This document shows, piece by piece, positions 33,863-42,359 of a DNA stretch of 64,000 bases. A model generated the notes under the pieces. That model searched no databases, was not told where the DNA came from, and was given only the letters and a program-made list of their open reading frames with translations. The position numbers were made by a program, and so were the translations under genes. Source of the stretch: Chloroflexota bacterium (GTDB taxonomy: Bacteria > Chloroflexota > Anaerolineae > Promineifilales > Promineifilaceae); assembly GCA_014584575.1 (NCBI GenBank), contig JACTMP010000053.1, positions 1-64,000 of the forward strand, given 5' to 3'. Position 1 is the stretch's first letter, and the number at the start of each line of letters is the position of its first letter.

Positions 33863-34822
33863 CTAGCGAATCATCTGACTGCCGGATTGTTGGCTTAATG
33901 CCGCCAACTCTGCCTGGTTGGTGATGAGCATATCACCGTGTTGGCTCAGCGCCAGGGCGGCCAGCGTGACGCCATAACGCAGCCCGGCGGCAAAATTTCC
34001 GTCTAGCCAGCCGTGGATGACACCGGCCGCCAGCGCATCCCCCGCGCCAATGCGGTCTATGATCTGGACGGGGAGAGCCGATTCCCGCCGGTACTGCTGC
34101 CCATCCCAGCCCAGCACACCCTCCTCTGCCAGCGTGAGGACAATGTGGCGCGCCGCCGTTTTGGCCGCCAACTGGGCCGCCACTTCTTCTGGTGTGCCCT
34201 GGCAGCCAAATAACGTAGCGGCGTCACGGCGGCTGCAAAAGAGCAACTCCACGCGCTGCATCAGCGGCAGCAGGGTGGCGGCGGCCGTTTCCGGTGGCCA
34301 CAATCGCTGGCGGTAGTTGACATCAAAGCTCACGGCCGTGCCCCGTTGCCGCGCTCTCTGTAATGCCGCCTGCACAATCTCCAGGCAGCCGGGGGAAAGT
34401 GGTGGGGTAATGCCCGTCAGGTGGAGCAGCCGGGTGTCCAGCAGATATTCCCAATCAACCAATTCTGGCCGCAGGTGGGTGAAACAGGAATTGGCGCGGT
34501 CATACACCACTTGTGTTGGACGCGGCGGGACGGCAAACTCAATGAAGTATGTACCTATACGCCCGGTGGCCGACCAATGCACGGCCGTGACATCCACCCC
34601 CGCCTGCCGCAGTTCATTGGTCACAACCCGCCCCAACGCACTATCCGGCAAACTACTCACCCAGCCACACGGCCGTGTTAACCGCGCCAGCGCCGCCGCC
34701 ACATTCGCCTCCGCCCCCGCCGGATACACATCTAATTGTCGTGCTGTTTCCAGTCGCACACCGGTCGGCACACTCAGCCGCAGCATCGCTTCACCAATAG
34801 TTGTCATATCAAAACGAGACAT
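33863..34822 (-). CDS. PfkB-family sugar kinase, KDG-kinase-like
   Basis: A 319-residue ribokinase-family kinase. N-terminal TTIGEAMLRLSVP and PAGAEANVAAALARL form the sugar site, and the C-terminal DRIGAGDALAAGVIHGWL carries the anion hole and catalytic aspartate. The pattern resembles 2-keto-3-deoxygluconate kinases. ATG at 34822 is preferred (6 nt behind AGGGG) over the overlapping GTG at 34825. It is convergent with the CoA transferase, only 9 nt apart. KDG kinase would link uronate or sugar-acid degradation to the Entner-Doudoroff route; the precise sugar is not certain. Confidence 0.87.
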   Translation of the reverse strand: MSRFDMTTIGEAMLRLSVPTGVRLETARQLDVYPAGAEANVAAALARLTRPCGWVSSLPDSALGRVVTNELRQAGVDVTAVHWSATGRIGTYFIEFAVPPRPTQVVYDRANSCFTHLRPELVDWEYLLDTRLLHLTGITPPLSPGCLEIVQAALQRARQRGTAVSFDVNYRQRLWPPETAAATLLPLMQRVELLFCSRRDAATLFGCQGTPEEVAAQLAAKTAARHIVLTLAEEGVLGWDGQQYRRESALPVQIIDRIGAGDALAAGVIHGWLDGNFAAGLRYGVTLAALALSQHGDMLITNQAELAALSQQSGSQMIR

Positions 34823-34965
34823 CACTATCCCCTGTTGTCATATCTACCTTGATCTACCTTGGCTAATCAGTCAATATACCCACCGTCAATCATATCGCAT
34901 GATGGTACAATTACTATACTGCGGCAAGCCATAAACTGACATTTTGCTTTCAGGAGTTCACCTCT

Positions 34966-37035
34966 ATGCCCCATTTTTCGTTGCCATTTTCCGATCCCGT
35001 TCTCGTTTTCACGCTGGTTCTGCTCATCATCCTCCTGGCGCCGCTGCTGCTCAATCGTGTGCGCATCCCCACCATCATGGGGCTGCTTGTTGCCGGTGCG
35101 TTGGTTGGGCCATTTGGCTTAAACCTGCTGCTGCGTGATACCAGCATCATCCTCTTTGGCACAGTCGGCCTGCTCTACATCATGTTCCTGGCCGGTCTGG
35201 AAATTGACCTGAACGATTTTCGCAAGAACCAGAACCGCAGTCTGGCATTTGGCGCATTCACATTTTTCATCCCGCAAACAGTGGGCACGCTGGCAGGCCA
35301 TTACCTGCTCGGTTTTGAATGGCCGTCCGCTATATTGCTGGCCAGCATGTTTGCTTCGCACACACTGCTAACCTACCCCACTGCCAGCCGCATGGGTCTG
35401 TCCAAAAACGAGGCCGTGACCATTACCGTCGGCGGCACAATCATCACAGATACGGCCGCGTTGCTGGTGTTGGCGATTATTGTCGGTTCCACACAAGGGG
35501 AGCTAAATGGCGCATTTTGGGTCCGGCTGACCATTTCCTTTACCATTTTCCTTTTTATTGTGTTGGCCATCATGCCCAAAATTGGGGCCTGGTTCTTCCG
35601 CACCGGGCAAGGAGATGGCAGTTCACAATATATCTTCGTGCTGGTCATTGTTTTTGCCGCCGCTTTTCTGGCAGAATTGGCCGGAGTAGAAGCCATCATC
35701 GGCGCGTTCCTGGCCGGCCTGGCGCTGAACCGGCTGATCCCCCACACCTCGCCCCTCATGAACCGAATTGACTTTGTGGGCAATACGCTATTTGTCCCCT
35801 TTTTCTTGATCAGCGTGGGCATGTTAGTGGATGTGCGGGTCTTGTTTCAGGGCACGGAAGCCTTGCTGGTGGCAGTGACGATGGTCATCATTGCCATTAG
35901 CTGCAAATGGCTGGCCGCTTTTTTTACGCAGAAAATCTTTGGGTATTCGGCGCTGGAACGAACCCTGATTTTTGGCTTGAGTAATTCGCAGGCCGCGGCG
36001 ACGCTGGCAGCCGTACTGGTCGGTTTCAATCTGGGATTATTGAATGAGGCGGTGCTGAATGGAACCATTGTGATGATCATGGTCACGTGCCTGGTCAGTT
36101 CATTGGCTACCGAATCGGCCGGCCGTAAACTGGCGATATTGGAGAGCGAGCAGGTGTTGGATGTGAGTGTTGTGCCCGACCGCATCCTGGTGCCCATCGC
36201 CAACCCGGCCACCATCGAGCATCTGATGGACCTGGCGATTATGATTAAAAACCCAAAATCGCCAGAGCCGATTTATCCGCTGGTGGTAGTGAAGGATGAT
36301 GAGGATGTACAGCAGCGGGTGGCGGCCAGTTACATGATGCTGGAAAAGGCGATTAAACATGCGTCGGCGACGGAAACGGCCGTGCAGGTCGTCTCGCGTG
36401 TTGATCTGAACGTGGCTAACGGCATCAGTCGCGCTATCAAAGAGTTGATGATCACCGAGGTCATCATTGGCTGGAATGCCCAAATCAACACCCAACAGCG
36501 CATCTTTGGCAGCGTCCTCGACCATCTGCTGCAAACCTCGCGGCAAATGGTCCTCGTCACCCGGTTGGCATATCCCATCAACGTCACCCGGCGAATCATC
36601 GTGGTTATCCCGCCCAACGCGGAGTTTGAAACCGGCTTCTCGCGTTGGCTGCGCACCCTGACAACGCTGAGCAAACAGGCCGGCGCCCGGATCATCTTTT
36701 ATGCTTCATCAGGCGCCATCGAGCGCATGGAACCCACCGTTGAGGCCGCCAAACCGGCGGTGGAAGCTGCCTATCATCTGTTTACCGACTGGGAAGATTT
36801 CCTGATCCTGGCCCGCGAGGTGGCAGAAATGGACTTATTGGTGGTGGTGAGTGCGCGCCCCGGCTCTGTCTCCTACAACAAATACCTGGATGCCATCCCA
36901 CGTAAACTGGCGCAACATTTCCAATCGTCCAGTTTTGTGATCATTTACCCGGAACAAAACGCCATCAGCCCGGCCACCGGCGCCCGGCCATTGGGTCGCA
37001 ATACCACCCATATTTCAGTCGGCTCGCCGGAGTAA
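34966..37035 (+). CDS. Cation:proton antiporter (CPA2) fused to stress-protein-like domains
   Basis: A 689-residue protein. Residues about 10-390 contain roughly twelve membrane helices with the CPA2 pattern: LLNRVRIPTIMGLLVAGALV, FLAGLEIDLNDFRKNQNRSL, and LAELAGVEAIIGAFLAGLAL. The soluble C-terminal half (about 400-689) has two alpha/beta segments resembling universal-stress domains rather than the TrkA-N domain usual in KefB/C-type antiporters. It probably exchanges Na+ or K+ for protons at the membrane. ATG at 34966 is preceded by CAGGAG. No ACGGCCGT octamer is found in its first 1.4 kb. Confidence 0.9.
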   Translation: MPHFSLPFSDPVLVFTLVLLIILLAPLLLNRVRIPTIMGLLVAGALVGPFGLNLLLRDTSIILFGTVGLLYIMFLAGLEIDLNDFRKNQNRSLAFGAFTFFIPQTVGTLAGHYLLGFEWPSAILLASMFASHTLLTYPTASRMGLSKNEAVTITVGGTIITDTAALLVLAIIVGSTQGELNGAFWVRLTISFTIFLFIVLAIMPKIGAWFFRTGQGDGSSQYIFVLVIVFAAAFLAELAGVEAIIGAFLAGLALNRLIPHTSPLMNRIDFVGNTLFVPFFLISVGMLVDVRVLFQGTEALLVAVTMVIIAISCKWLAAFFTQKIFGYSALERTLIFGLSNSQAAATLAAVLVGFNLGLLNEAVLNGTIVMIMVTCLVSSLATESAGRKLAILESEQVLDVSVVPDRILVPIANPATIEHLMDLAIMIKNPKSPEPIYPLVVVKDDEDVQQRVAASYMMLEKAIKHASATETAVQVVSRVDLNVANGISRAIKELMITEVIIGWNAQINTQQRIFGSVLDHLLQTSRQMVLVTRLAYPINVTRRIIVVIPPNAEFETGFSRWLRTLTTLSKQAGARIIFYASSGAIERMEPTVEAAKPAVEAAYHLFTDWEDFLILAREVAEMDLLVVVSARPGSVSYNKYLDAIPRKLAQHFQSSSFVIIYPEQNAISPATGARPLGRNTTHISVGSPE

Positions 37036-37099
37036 GTGCGATCTATGCATCCAGGTTAAACTTGACCCTTGATCTAACCTCGTGTAGCATCCAAATCCT

Positions 37100-38971
37100 A
37101 TGAAATCAACCGCCTCATCTGCACTTATTCTGTCCCTGGTCATGCTCCTGTTAGTCATGGTCGCTGCTTTTGTCTTTCTCTTCCAGGGGCGACGGGCGCT
37201 TGAGACGCAACGGGATGGGCTGGCTACGGCCGTGACCGGACTGGACATGACGCGCACCCAACTCGACCTGGCTTTTCAATCGGTGGAAGCGACGCGGCTG
37301 GCAACGGGGCAGGAATTGGCCACGGCCGTGGCCGAAGCCATCCTCTACGAAGGGCAACTGGTAGAAAGCCAGCAACAGGTCAATACCTTGACAGCAGAGA
37401 TGGCCTCATTGCAAGAGACGCTGGTCGCCGCCCAGACCATCACCGCTACCCCAACCGCACCGCCAATAACCATCCCTTCCGTGCAAATCATAACCCCATC
37501 AGCCGGGACCGTGGTAACTGTCGGCCAACCGATAGAGATCGCATTTGCCGCCGCGGACCCCGCCGGCATTGCCACCATAAACCTGCTCGTCAATGGCACA
37601 GCCATCAAAGATTATGACCCTGACGACGCCACCCTATACACGGCCCACGAAACGTGGACGCCCACCGACCCCGGCCCGGCAGCCATTGGGGTGCTGGCAA
37701 TTAACGTCTACGGCCGTGCCAGCAATCCCACCATCATCACCCTCACCGTCACCGCCGATACCCAAAGCGCCGCCCTCAGCCAGGTAGCCAACAGCGGCGA
37801 CGGCGCAACGGGTGCTTTGCGCGCCGAGATTGAAAGCCGCGTCTCCCAGATACGCGGCCTGCCGCCCCAAACGACGGTTGCCACCACCCTGCTCACCAGC
37901 AGCCAACTGCGCCAGCGCGTGGAAGAAGATCTACTCGCCGACTATACCGAAACAGACGCCCGCCACGATGTGCTGGTTTATGCCGTTTTTGATTTTCTGC
38001 CGCTTGATTTTGACCTGTACACCTTCAGCCGCGACCTGTATAGCGAGCAAATCGCTGGCTTTTATGACCCGGAAACGGACGAGTTTGTGGTGGTGAGTGA
38101 TGATGATGTGCTGGACGCCAATGAACAACTCACCCATGCCCACGAATTTATGCACGCCCTACAAGACCAGCACTTTAATCTGGATTTATTGAATGACGAC
38201 ACACTCAACGCCGACGCCAAAGCAGCTTTGTTGGCCCTGGCCGAAGGGGAAGCCATGCTGCTGCAAAACCATTATATGCAGCAGGGGTATGTGGATGTGC
38301 TGGCGGTGCTGGCCTCTTTGGAAGGCGTCGAGACACCCGTGTTAAACAGCGCGCCGCCGGTGTTAGCCAATAGTCTGCTTTACCCATACACCGCCGGGTT
38401 CAGCTTTGTGCAGACGTTGTATAACCAGGGCGGGTACACGGCCGTGACCAACGCCTGGGCCAACCTGCCCCAATCTACCGAACACATTTTGCACCCGGAG
38501 CGTTATCTGGCCGGGGATATGCCCCAACTGGTTACGCTGCCGCCGCTGACAGATACACTCGGCGTGGGTTGGGTGCTGATTAAGGAAGATGTTTTGGGTG
38601 AATTTATGCTGCGGGAATATCTGCGCCAGCAATTGAACCCGCAGCAGGTAGAAACGGCCGTGACCGGTTGGGGCGGCGACCGTTTTGCCGTTTATGCCCA
38701 CGAGCAGAGCGGCGCATTGGTATTGGCGCTACGCCTGGTCTGGGATACCGATAAAGACGCCACCGAATTTGCCGCCCTTTACCCCAACTACCCCACCGCC
38801 CTGTTTGGCGTTGCCGGGCAACTGCAAGGCAGCGGCCAGGGCGGCGGCGGCGAATGTTGGCAAGGACCAGACGACACCATTTGCCTCTTCCAGACAGCCC
38901 GCGAAACCCTCATCATTCGCGCCCCAGACCGGGCTACGGCCGTGCAATTACAAAGCGAGATTGGCGATTAG
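37100..38971 (+). CDS. Membrane-anchored coiled-coil, Ig-like, zinc-peptidase-like protein
   Basis: A 623-residue multidomain protein. Residues 12-30 are one transmembrane or signal-anchor helix. About 33-110 is predicted coiled coil (QGRRALETQRDGLATAVTGL and similar). About 125-215 is a bacterial Ig-like domain (VQIITPSAGTVVTVGQPIEI), and the rest is a putative metalloprotease domain with H348-E-F-M-H352 in THAHEFMHALQDQHF, i.e. an HExxH motif. A downstream LALAEGEAMLLQ at about 378-389 may give the third, glutamate ligand, as in gluzincin-type peptidases. Expected to act outside the membrane. Family not recognised. It follows the antiporter by 64 nt. Confidence 0.75.
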   Translation: MKSTASSALILSLVMLLLVMVAAFVFLFQGRRALETQRDGLATAVTGLDMTRTQLDLAFQSVEATRLATGQELATAVAEAILYEGQLVESQQQVNTLTAEMASLQETLVAAQTITATPTAPPITIPSVQIITPSAGTVVTVGQPIEIAFAAADPAGIATINLLVNGTAIKDYDPDDATLYTAHETWTPTDPGPAAIGVLAINVYGRASNPTIITLTVTADTQSAALSQVANSGDGATGALRAEIESRVSQIRGLPPQTTVATTLLTSSQLRQRVEEDLLADYTETDARHDVLVYAVFDFLPLDFDLYTFSRDLYSEQIAGFYDPETDEFVVVSDDDVLDANEQLTHAHEFMHALQDQHFNLDLLNDDTLNADAKAALLALAEGEAMLLQNHYMQQGYVDVLAVLASLEGVETPVLNSAPPVLANSLLYPYTAGFSFVQTLYNQGGYTAVTNAWANLPQSTEHILHPERYLAGDMPQLVTLPPLTDTLGVGWVLIKEDVLGEFMLREYLRQQLNPQQVETAVTGWGGDRFAVYAHEQSGALVLALRLVWDTDKDATEFAALYPNYPTALFGVAGQLQGSGQGGGGECWQGPDDTICLFQTARETLIIRAPDRATAVQLQSEIGD

Positions 38972-38999
38972 ATATTACCCAATCTCCAATCTCCTTGAA

Positions 39000-40262
39000 A
39001 TGCCTGCCACCCCTTCCCCACCCGCCATCTTACTCCTGACCACACCCCACACCTACCGCGCCGCAGCCTTTATAGCGGCGGCGAAACAGTTGAACATTCC
39101 GCTGATCACGGCCGTAGACCTGCCCCCGGAATTGGCGGCAACACAATGGCCGGGCAAACTGGCGCTCGACTACCGGCAGCCGGACACGGCCGTGCAAACC
39201 ATCTGCAACTTTGCCCAAACCACGCCCCTGGCCGCCATCTTGCCCGTAGACGACAGCGGCGTCCTCATTGCCGCCCGCGCCGCTCAAGTATTGGGGCTGC
39301 CACACAATCAACCACAAGCCGCCGCCGCCGCGCGGGACAAACTGGTGATGCGCCAGCTTTTGCAGGCCGGAGACGTGCCCACGCCGCCATTTCACGGTTT
39401 TGCCCTGAATGATAAGTTGGCGCAGGTCACGGCCGTCGTGCAAGCCCATATCGGCTTCCCCTGCGTCGTCAAACCACGCACACTCAACGGCAGCCGGGGA
39501 GTCATCCGCGCCAACGACGCGGATGAGTTGGCTACGGCCGTGCGCCGGGTGCAGCGCCTGTTGTCAGCCATCGGCGCGGACGGTTTTCTGGTGGAAGGGT
39601 ACCTGCCAGGTGTTGAGGTGGCATTGGAGGCGGTGTTGGATAACGGCCGTTTCCACCCCCTGGCCCTCTTTGACAAACCCGACCCGCTCGAAGGCCCTTT
39701 TTTCGAGGAGACGATTTACGTGACGCCTTCGCGCCTGGACGGGCCAACACAAACGGCCGTAGTGGACATGGCGGCGCAAGGTGCGCAGGCCATTGGTCTG
39801 CAAACCGGCCCCGTCCATGCCGAACTGCGCCTCAATGACCAGGGAGCGTGGATTGTGGAAGTCAACGGCCGTTCCATTGGCGGTCTCTGCTCCCAGACTT
39901 TGCGCTTTGACATGGGCATGTCGCTAGAGGAACTGCTGCTGCGCCAGGCAGTGGGGCTGGATGTGCGCAGTCTGCAACGGGAACAACAGGCCAGCGGCGT
40001 GATGATGATCCCCATCCCGCGCCCCGGCATCTTGCGCCGGGTAGAGGGGCTGGCGGCGGCGCAGGCTGTGCCCGGCATTGACGAGATTACGATTACCACC
40101 CCCGAACACCACCGGCTGCTGCCGCTGCCGGAAGGAGAAAGTTATCTGGGTTTCATTTTTGCCAGCGGGACGACGCCCGAAGTAGTGGAAGAGGCGCTGC
40201 GGGTGGCGCACGGCCGTTTGCACTTTGTCATTGACGAAGAAATCCCGCTGCTGGCCCGCTGA
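39000..40262 (+). CDS. ATP-grasp domain protein
   Basis: A 420-residue ATP-grasp enzyme of the carbamoyl-phosphate-synthetase/BtrJ-like superfamily that would form a carboxylate-amine or similar bond. Visible parts are a Rossmann-like pre-ATP domain (PAILLLTTPHTYRAAAFIAA), ATP-grasp lysine in GFPCVVKPRTLNGSRGV, the loop DGFLVEGYLPGVEVALEAVL and the Mg ligands in AWIVEVNGRSIGGLCSQTLR. I start at ATG 39000; the frame is open upstream into the previous gene, but homology-like sequence begins here. Eight ACGGCCGT octamers in 1.26 kb, the densest stretch of the window. Product unknown. Confidence 0.85.
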   Translation: MPATPSPPAILLLTTPHTYRAAAFIAAAKQLNIPLITAVDLPPELAATQWPGKLALDYRQPDTAVQTICNFAQTTPLAAILPVDDSGVLIAARAAQVLGLPHNQPQAAAAARDKLVMRQLLQAGDVPTPPFHGFALNDKLAQVTAVVQAHIGFPCVVKPRTLNGSRGVIRANDADELATAVRRVQRLLSAIGADGFLVEGYLPGVEVALEAVLDNGRFHPLALFDKPDPLEGPFFEETIYVTPSRLDGPTQTAVVDMAAQGAQAIGLQTGPVHAELRLNDQGAWIVEVNGRSIGGLCSQTLRFDMGMSLEELLLRQAVGLDVRSLQREQQASGVMMIPIPRPGILRRVEGLAAAQAVPGIDEITITTPEHHRLLPLPEGESYLGFIFASGTTPEVVEEALRVAHGRLHFVIDEEIPLLAR

Positions 40263-40280
40263 GGTGATGAGGCTAAAACC

Positions 40281-41426
40281 GTGGACGAAACAAACGCCGA
40301 AAAACTGAAACGACGCCACGCCGAACTGGCCATCCTGAACACCATTGCCCAGGCGCTCAACCGCTCGGTTGACCTGGACGAGGCGGTGCAAACGGCGCTG
40401 GCGCAGGTTGCCGATCTGCTGGATTTACACACCGGCTGGGTGTGGCTGCTGCGCGAAAATGGCGATTCCTATCTGGCGGCGGCGCAAAATCTACCACCCG
40501 CCCTCACCCATCGCCCGGACAAAATGGCCGGTTCCTGTTATTGCCTGGATACCTACCGCGCCGGCGACCTGGATGGCGCGGCCAATGTAAACGTGGTGAC
40601 GTGCAGCCGGTTGCAAGGCTTGATTGATGGCACGGATGGGCTGCAATACCACGCCAGCATTCCGCTGTATGCACACGGTAAAAAGCTAGGCGTCTTGAAT
40701 GTTGCCAGCCGTGATTGGCGGCAGTTGTCGGCCGAGGATTTGCAGCTTTTATACACGGTTGGGGATATGCTGGGCATTGCTGTGGAGCGGGCGCATCTGT
40801 TTGCGCGGCAGGCGGCGCTGGGCGCATTGGAAGAGCGCAATCGGCTGGCGCGGGAGATTCACGATACGCTGGCCCAGGGACTCACGGCCGTCTCCTTGCA
40901 GTTGGAATCGGCCGACGCGCTGTTGGAAACGGGGGCAGACGCAGCCAGGGTACGGCCGGTGGTGCAGCACGCGCTGGCCCTTACCCGCGCCAACCTGGAC
41001 GAGGCGCGCCGCTCGGTGCTGGATTTGCGCGCCGCGCCGCTGGAAGAGCAGACATTGGTGCAGGCGTTGGCCGGGCTGGCCGAACAAACGGCCGTGCCCG
41101 TAGACTTGCTGGTACGGGGAGATACACGGCCGTTGCCGCGCCACCTGGAAACCGGCATCTACCGCCTGGTGCAGGAAGCGCTGCAAAACGTCAGCCGCCA
41201 TGCCCAGGCGCGCCGGGCAGTGGTAGAATTGCACCTGCTCACCGACCATGTGACGCTGACGGTGGTGGATGATGGGGTCGGTTTTGAGCCAACGGCCGTA
41301 CCCGCCGGCCGTTTTGGTCTAATCGGTATGAATGAGCGGGTGAGATTGTTACACGGCCGTTTGCAGCTACATAGCGCCCCTGGCGCCGGCACACGGCTTG
41401 AGATCACATTACCCATTCAGACCTGA
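40281..41426 (+). CDS. NarL-type sensor histidine kinase with GAF domain
   Basis: A 381-residue kinase without membrane helices. A GAF domain occupies about 15-172 (ILNTIAQALNRSVDLDEAVQ). A HisKA_3 dimerisation region follows with phospho-acceptor His194 in ERNRLAREIHDTLAQGL. The HATPase domain has YRLVQEALQNVSRHAQA, VVDDGVGFEP and FGLIGMNERVRLLHG. Start codon GTG at 40281, with only a weak GAGG upstream. It is cytoplasmic, so it senses an internal signal (redox, ligand or gas) through GAF. The GAF region contains MAGSCYCLD and VTCSR cysteines, which could bind a cofactor, but this is speculative. The cognate regulator follows directly. Confidence 0.93.
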   Translation: MDETNAEKLKRRHAELAILNTIAQALNRSVDLDEAVQTALAQVADLLDLHTGWVWLLRENGDSYLAAAQNLPPALTHRPDKMAGSCYCLDTYRAGDLDGAANVNVVTCSRLQGLIDGTDGLQYHASIPLYAHGKKLGVLNVASRDWRQLSAEDLQLLYTVGDMLGIAVERAHLFARQAALGALEERNRLAREIHDTLAQGLTAVSLQLESADALLETGADAARVRPVVQHALALTRANLDEARRSVLDLRAAPLEEQTLVQALAGLAEQTAVPVDLLVRGDTRPLPRHLETGIYRLVQEALQNVSRHAQARRAVVELHLLTDHVTLTVVDDGVGFEPTAVPAGRFGLIGMNERVRLLHGRLQLHSAPGAGTRLEITLPIQT

Positions 41427-41464
41427 CAGCTTTCCCAGAGCCGTCAGGCTTTGAGCAAAAGAAT

Positions 41465-42118
41465 ATGAGCGAGCAGATTCGTATTTTGATAGTTGATGAC
41501 CATCCGGTGGTGCGGGATGGGTTGGCGGCAATTTTAGGCACACAGCCTGATCTGCTGGTGGTGGGCGAAGCGGGCGACGGCCGTGACGCCTTGCTTAAAG
41601 CCCAATCCCTGCAACCGGATGTGATCTTGCTTGACCTGGAAATGCCTGGTATGGATGGGGTAGAAACGTGTCGCCACCTCAAAACGCAAGACGCCCAGGC
41701 GCGGGTGATTGTGTTTACCGCTTTTGACAGTGATGAGCGCATTGTCACGGCCGTGCAAGCCGGCGCACAAGGCTATTTGCTGAAAGGTGCGCCGCGCCAG
41801 GAATTGTTCCATGCCGTGCGTGTTGTCCACAGCGGCGGTTCGCTGCTGCAACCCATTGTCGCCTCCAAACTGTTGCAGCGCGTCACCCAAGAGGCGGAAC
41901 CCGGTCTGGAACCATTGACCCCCCGTGAACTGGAGGTTTTGCAGGCCATGGCCGCCGGCCTGCAAAACAAAGAGATTGCCGCCAGGCTGGTCATCAGTGA
42001 GCGCACCGTCAAATTCCACGTCAGCGCCATACTGGGCAAGTTGGGCGCCGGCAACCGCACCGAAGCCGTAGCCCTGGCCGCCCAACATGGGCTGGTGGAA
42101 ATGGGCCGCAACCTATAA
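41465..42118 (+). CDS. NarL/FixJ-family response regulator
   Basis: A 217-residue regulator. The receiver domain has DDHPVVRDG, phospho-acceptor Asp57 in VILLDLEMPGMDG and lysine in GYLLKGAP. The LuxR-type helix-turn-helix is LTPRELEVLQAMAAGLQNKE followed by RLVISERTVKFHVSAILGKL. Paired with the GAF kinase 39 nt upstream; a short imperfect hairpin (CCTGACAGC / GCCGTCAGG) lies between them. Targets unknown. Confidence 0.95.
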   Translation: MSEQIRILIVDDHPVVRDGLAAILGTQPDLLVVGEAGDGRDALLKAQSLQPDVILLDLEMPGMDGVETCRHLKTQDAQARVIVFTAFDSDERIVTAVQAGAQGYLLKGAPRQELFHAVRVVHSGGSLLQPIVASKLLQRVTQEAEPGLEPLTPRELEVLQAMAAGLQNKEIAARLVISERTVKFHVSAILGKLGAGNRTEAVALAAQHGLVEMGRNL

Positions 42119-42182
42119 ACCGGCGCCACATCATTTCCCGGCAAGGCGCCGCCCACCTGGAAACCGTTTATGAAAATGCACC

Positions 42183-42335
42183 AGCAATTCTCAGTTTGGC
42201 AAAACCCGGCGATTAAAATCGAGGCAACAAGAGGCAAAGCCCACCTGCGTGGGCTGGGTTTCAGTCGGCGAAGGCCGACTTTGCCTTCTGTTGGTGCAGA
42301 TTTATCTGCCGCTGCAAATCAAACTGAGAATTGCT
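42183..42335. repeat. 153-bp inverted-repeat element, copy 1
   Basis: The element begins AGCAATTCTCAGTTT and ends with its exact reverse complement AAACTGAGAATTGCT (15-bp terminal inverted repeats). Inside are nested hairpins GCCCACCTGCGTGGGC and AGTCGGCGAAGGCCGACT and a shared AGATTTATCTGCCGC segment. It occupies the gap between two convergent genes. A second copy is at 50570-50716 and an inverted fragment at 43640-43680. It looks like a MITE- or REP-like noncoding element. Confidence 0.85.
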
Positions 42336-42359
42336 GTTAGCCACGTAGGGATGGCGGCT

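Noticed and set aside
38685..38999. Upstream extension of the ATP-grasp gene
   Set aside because: It lies in another frame of the metallopeptidase gene and gives low-complexity sequence; the enzyme domain begins at 39000.
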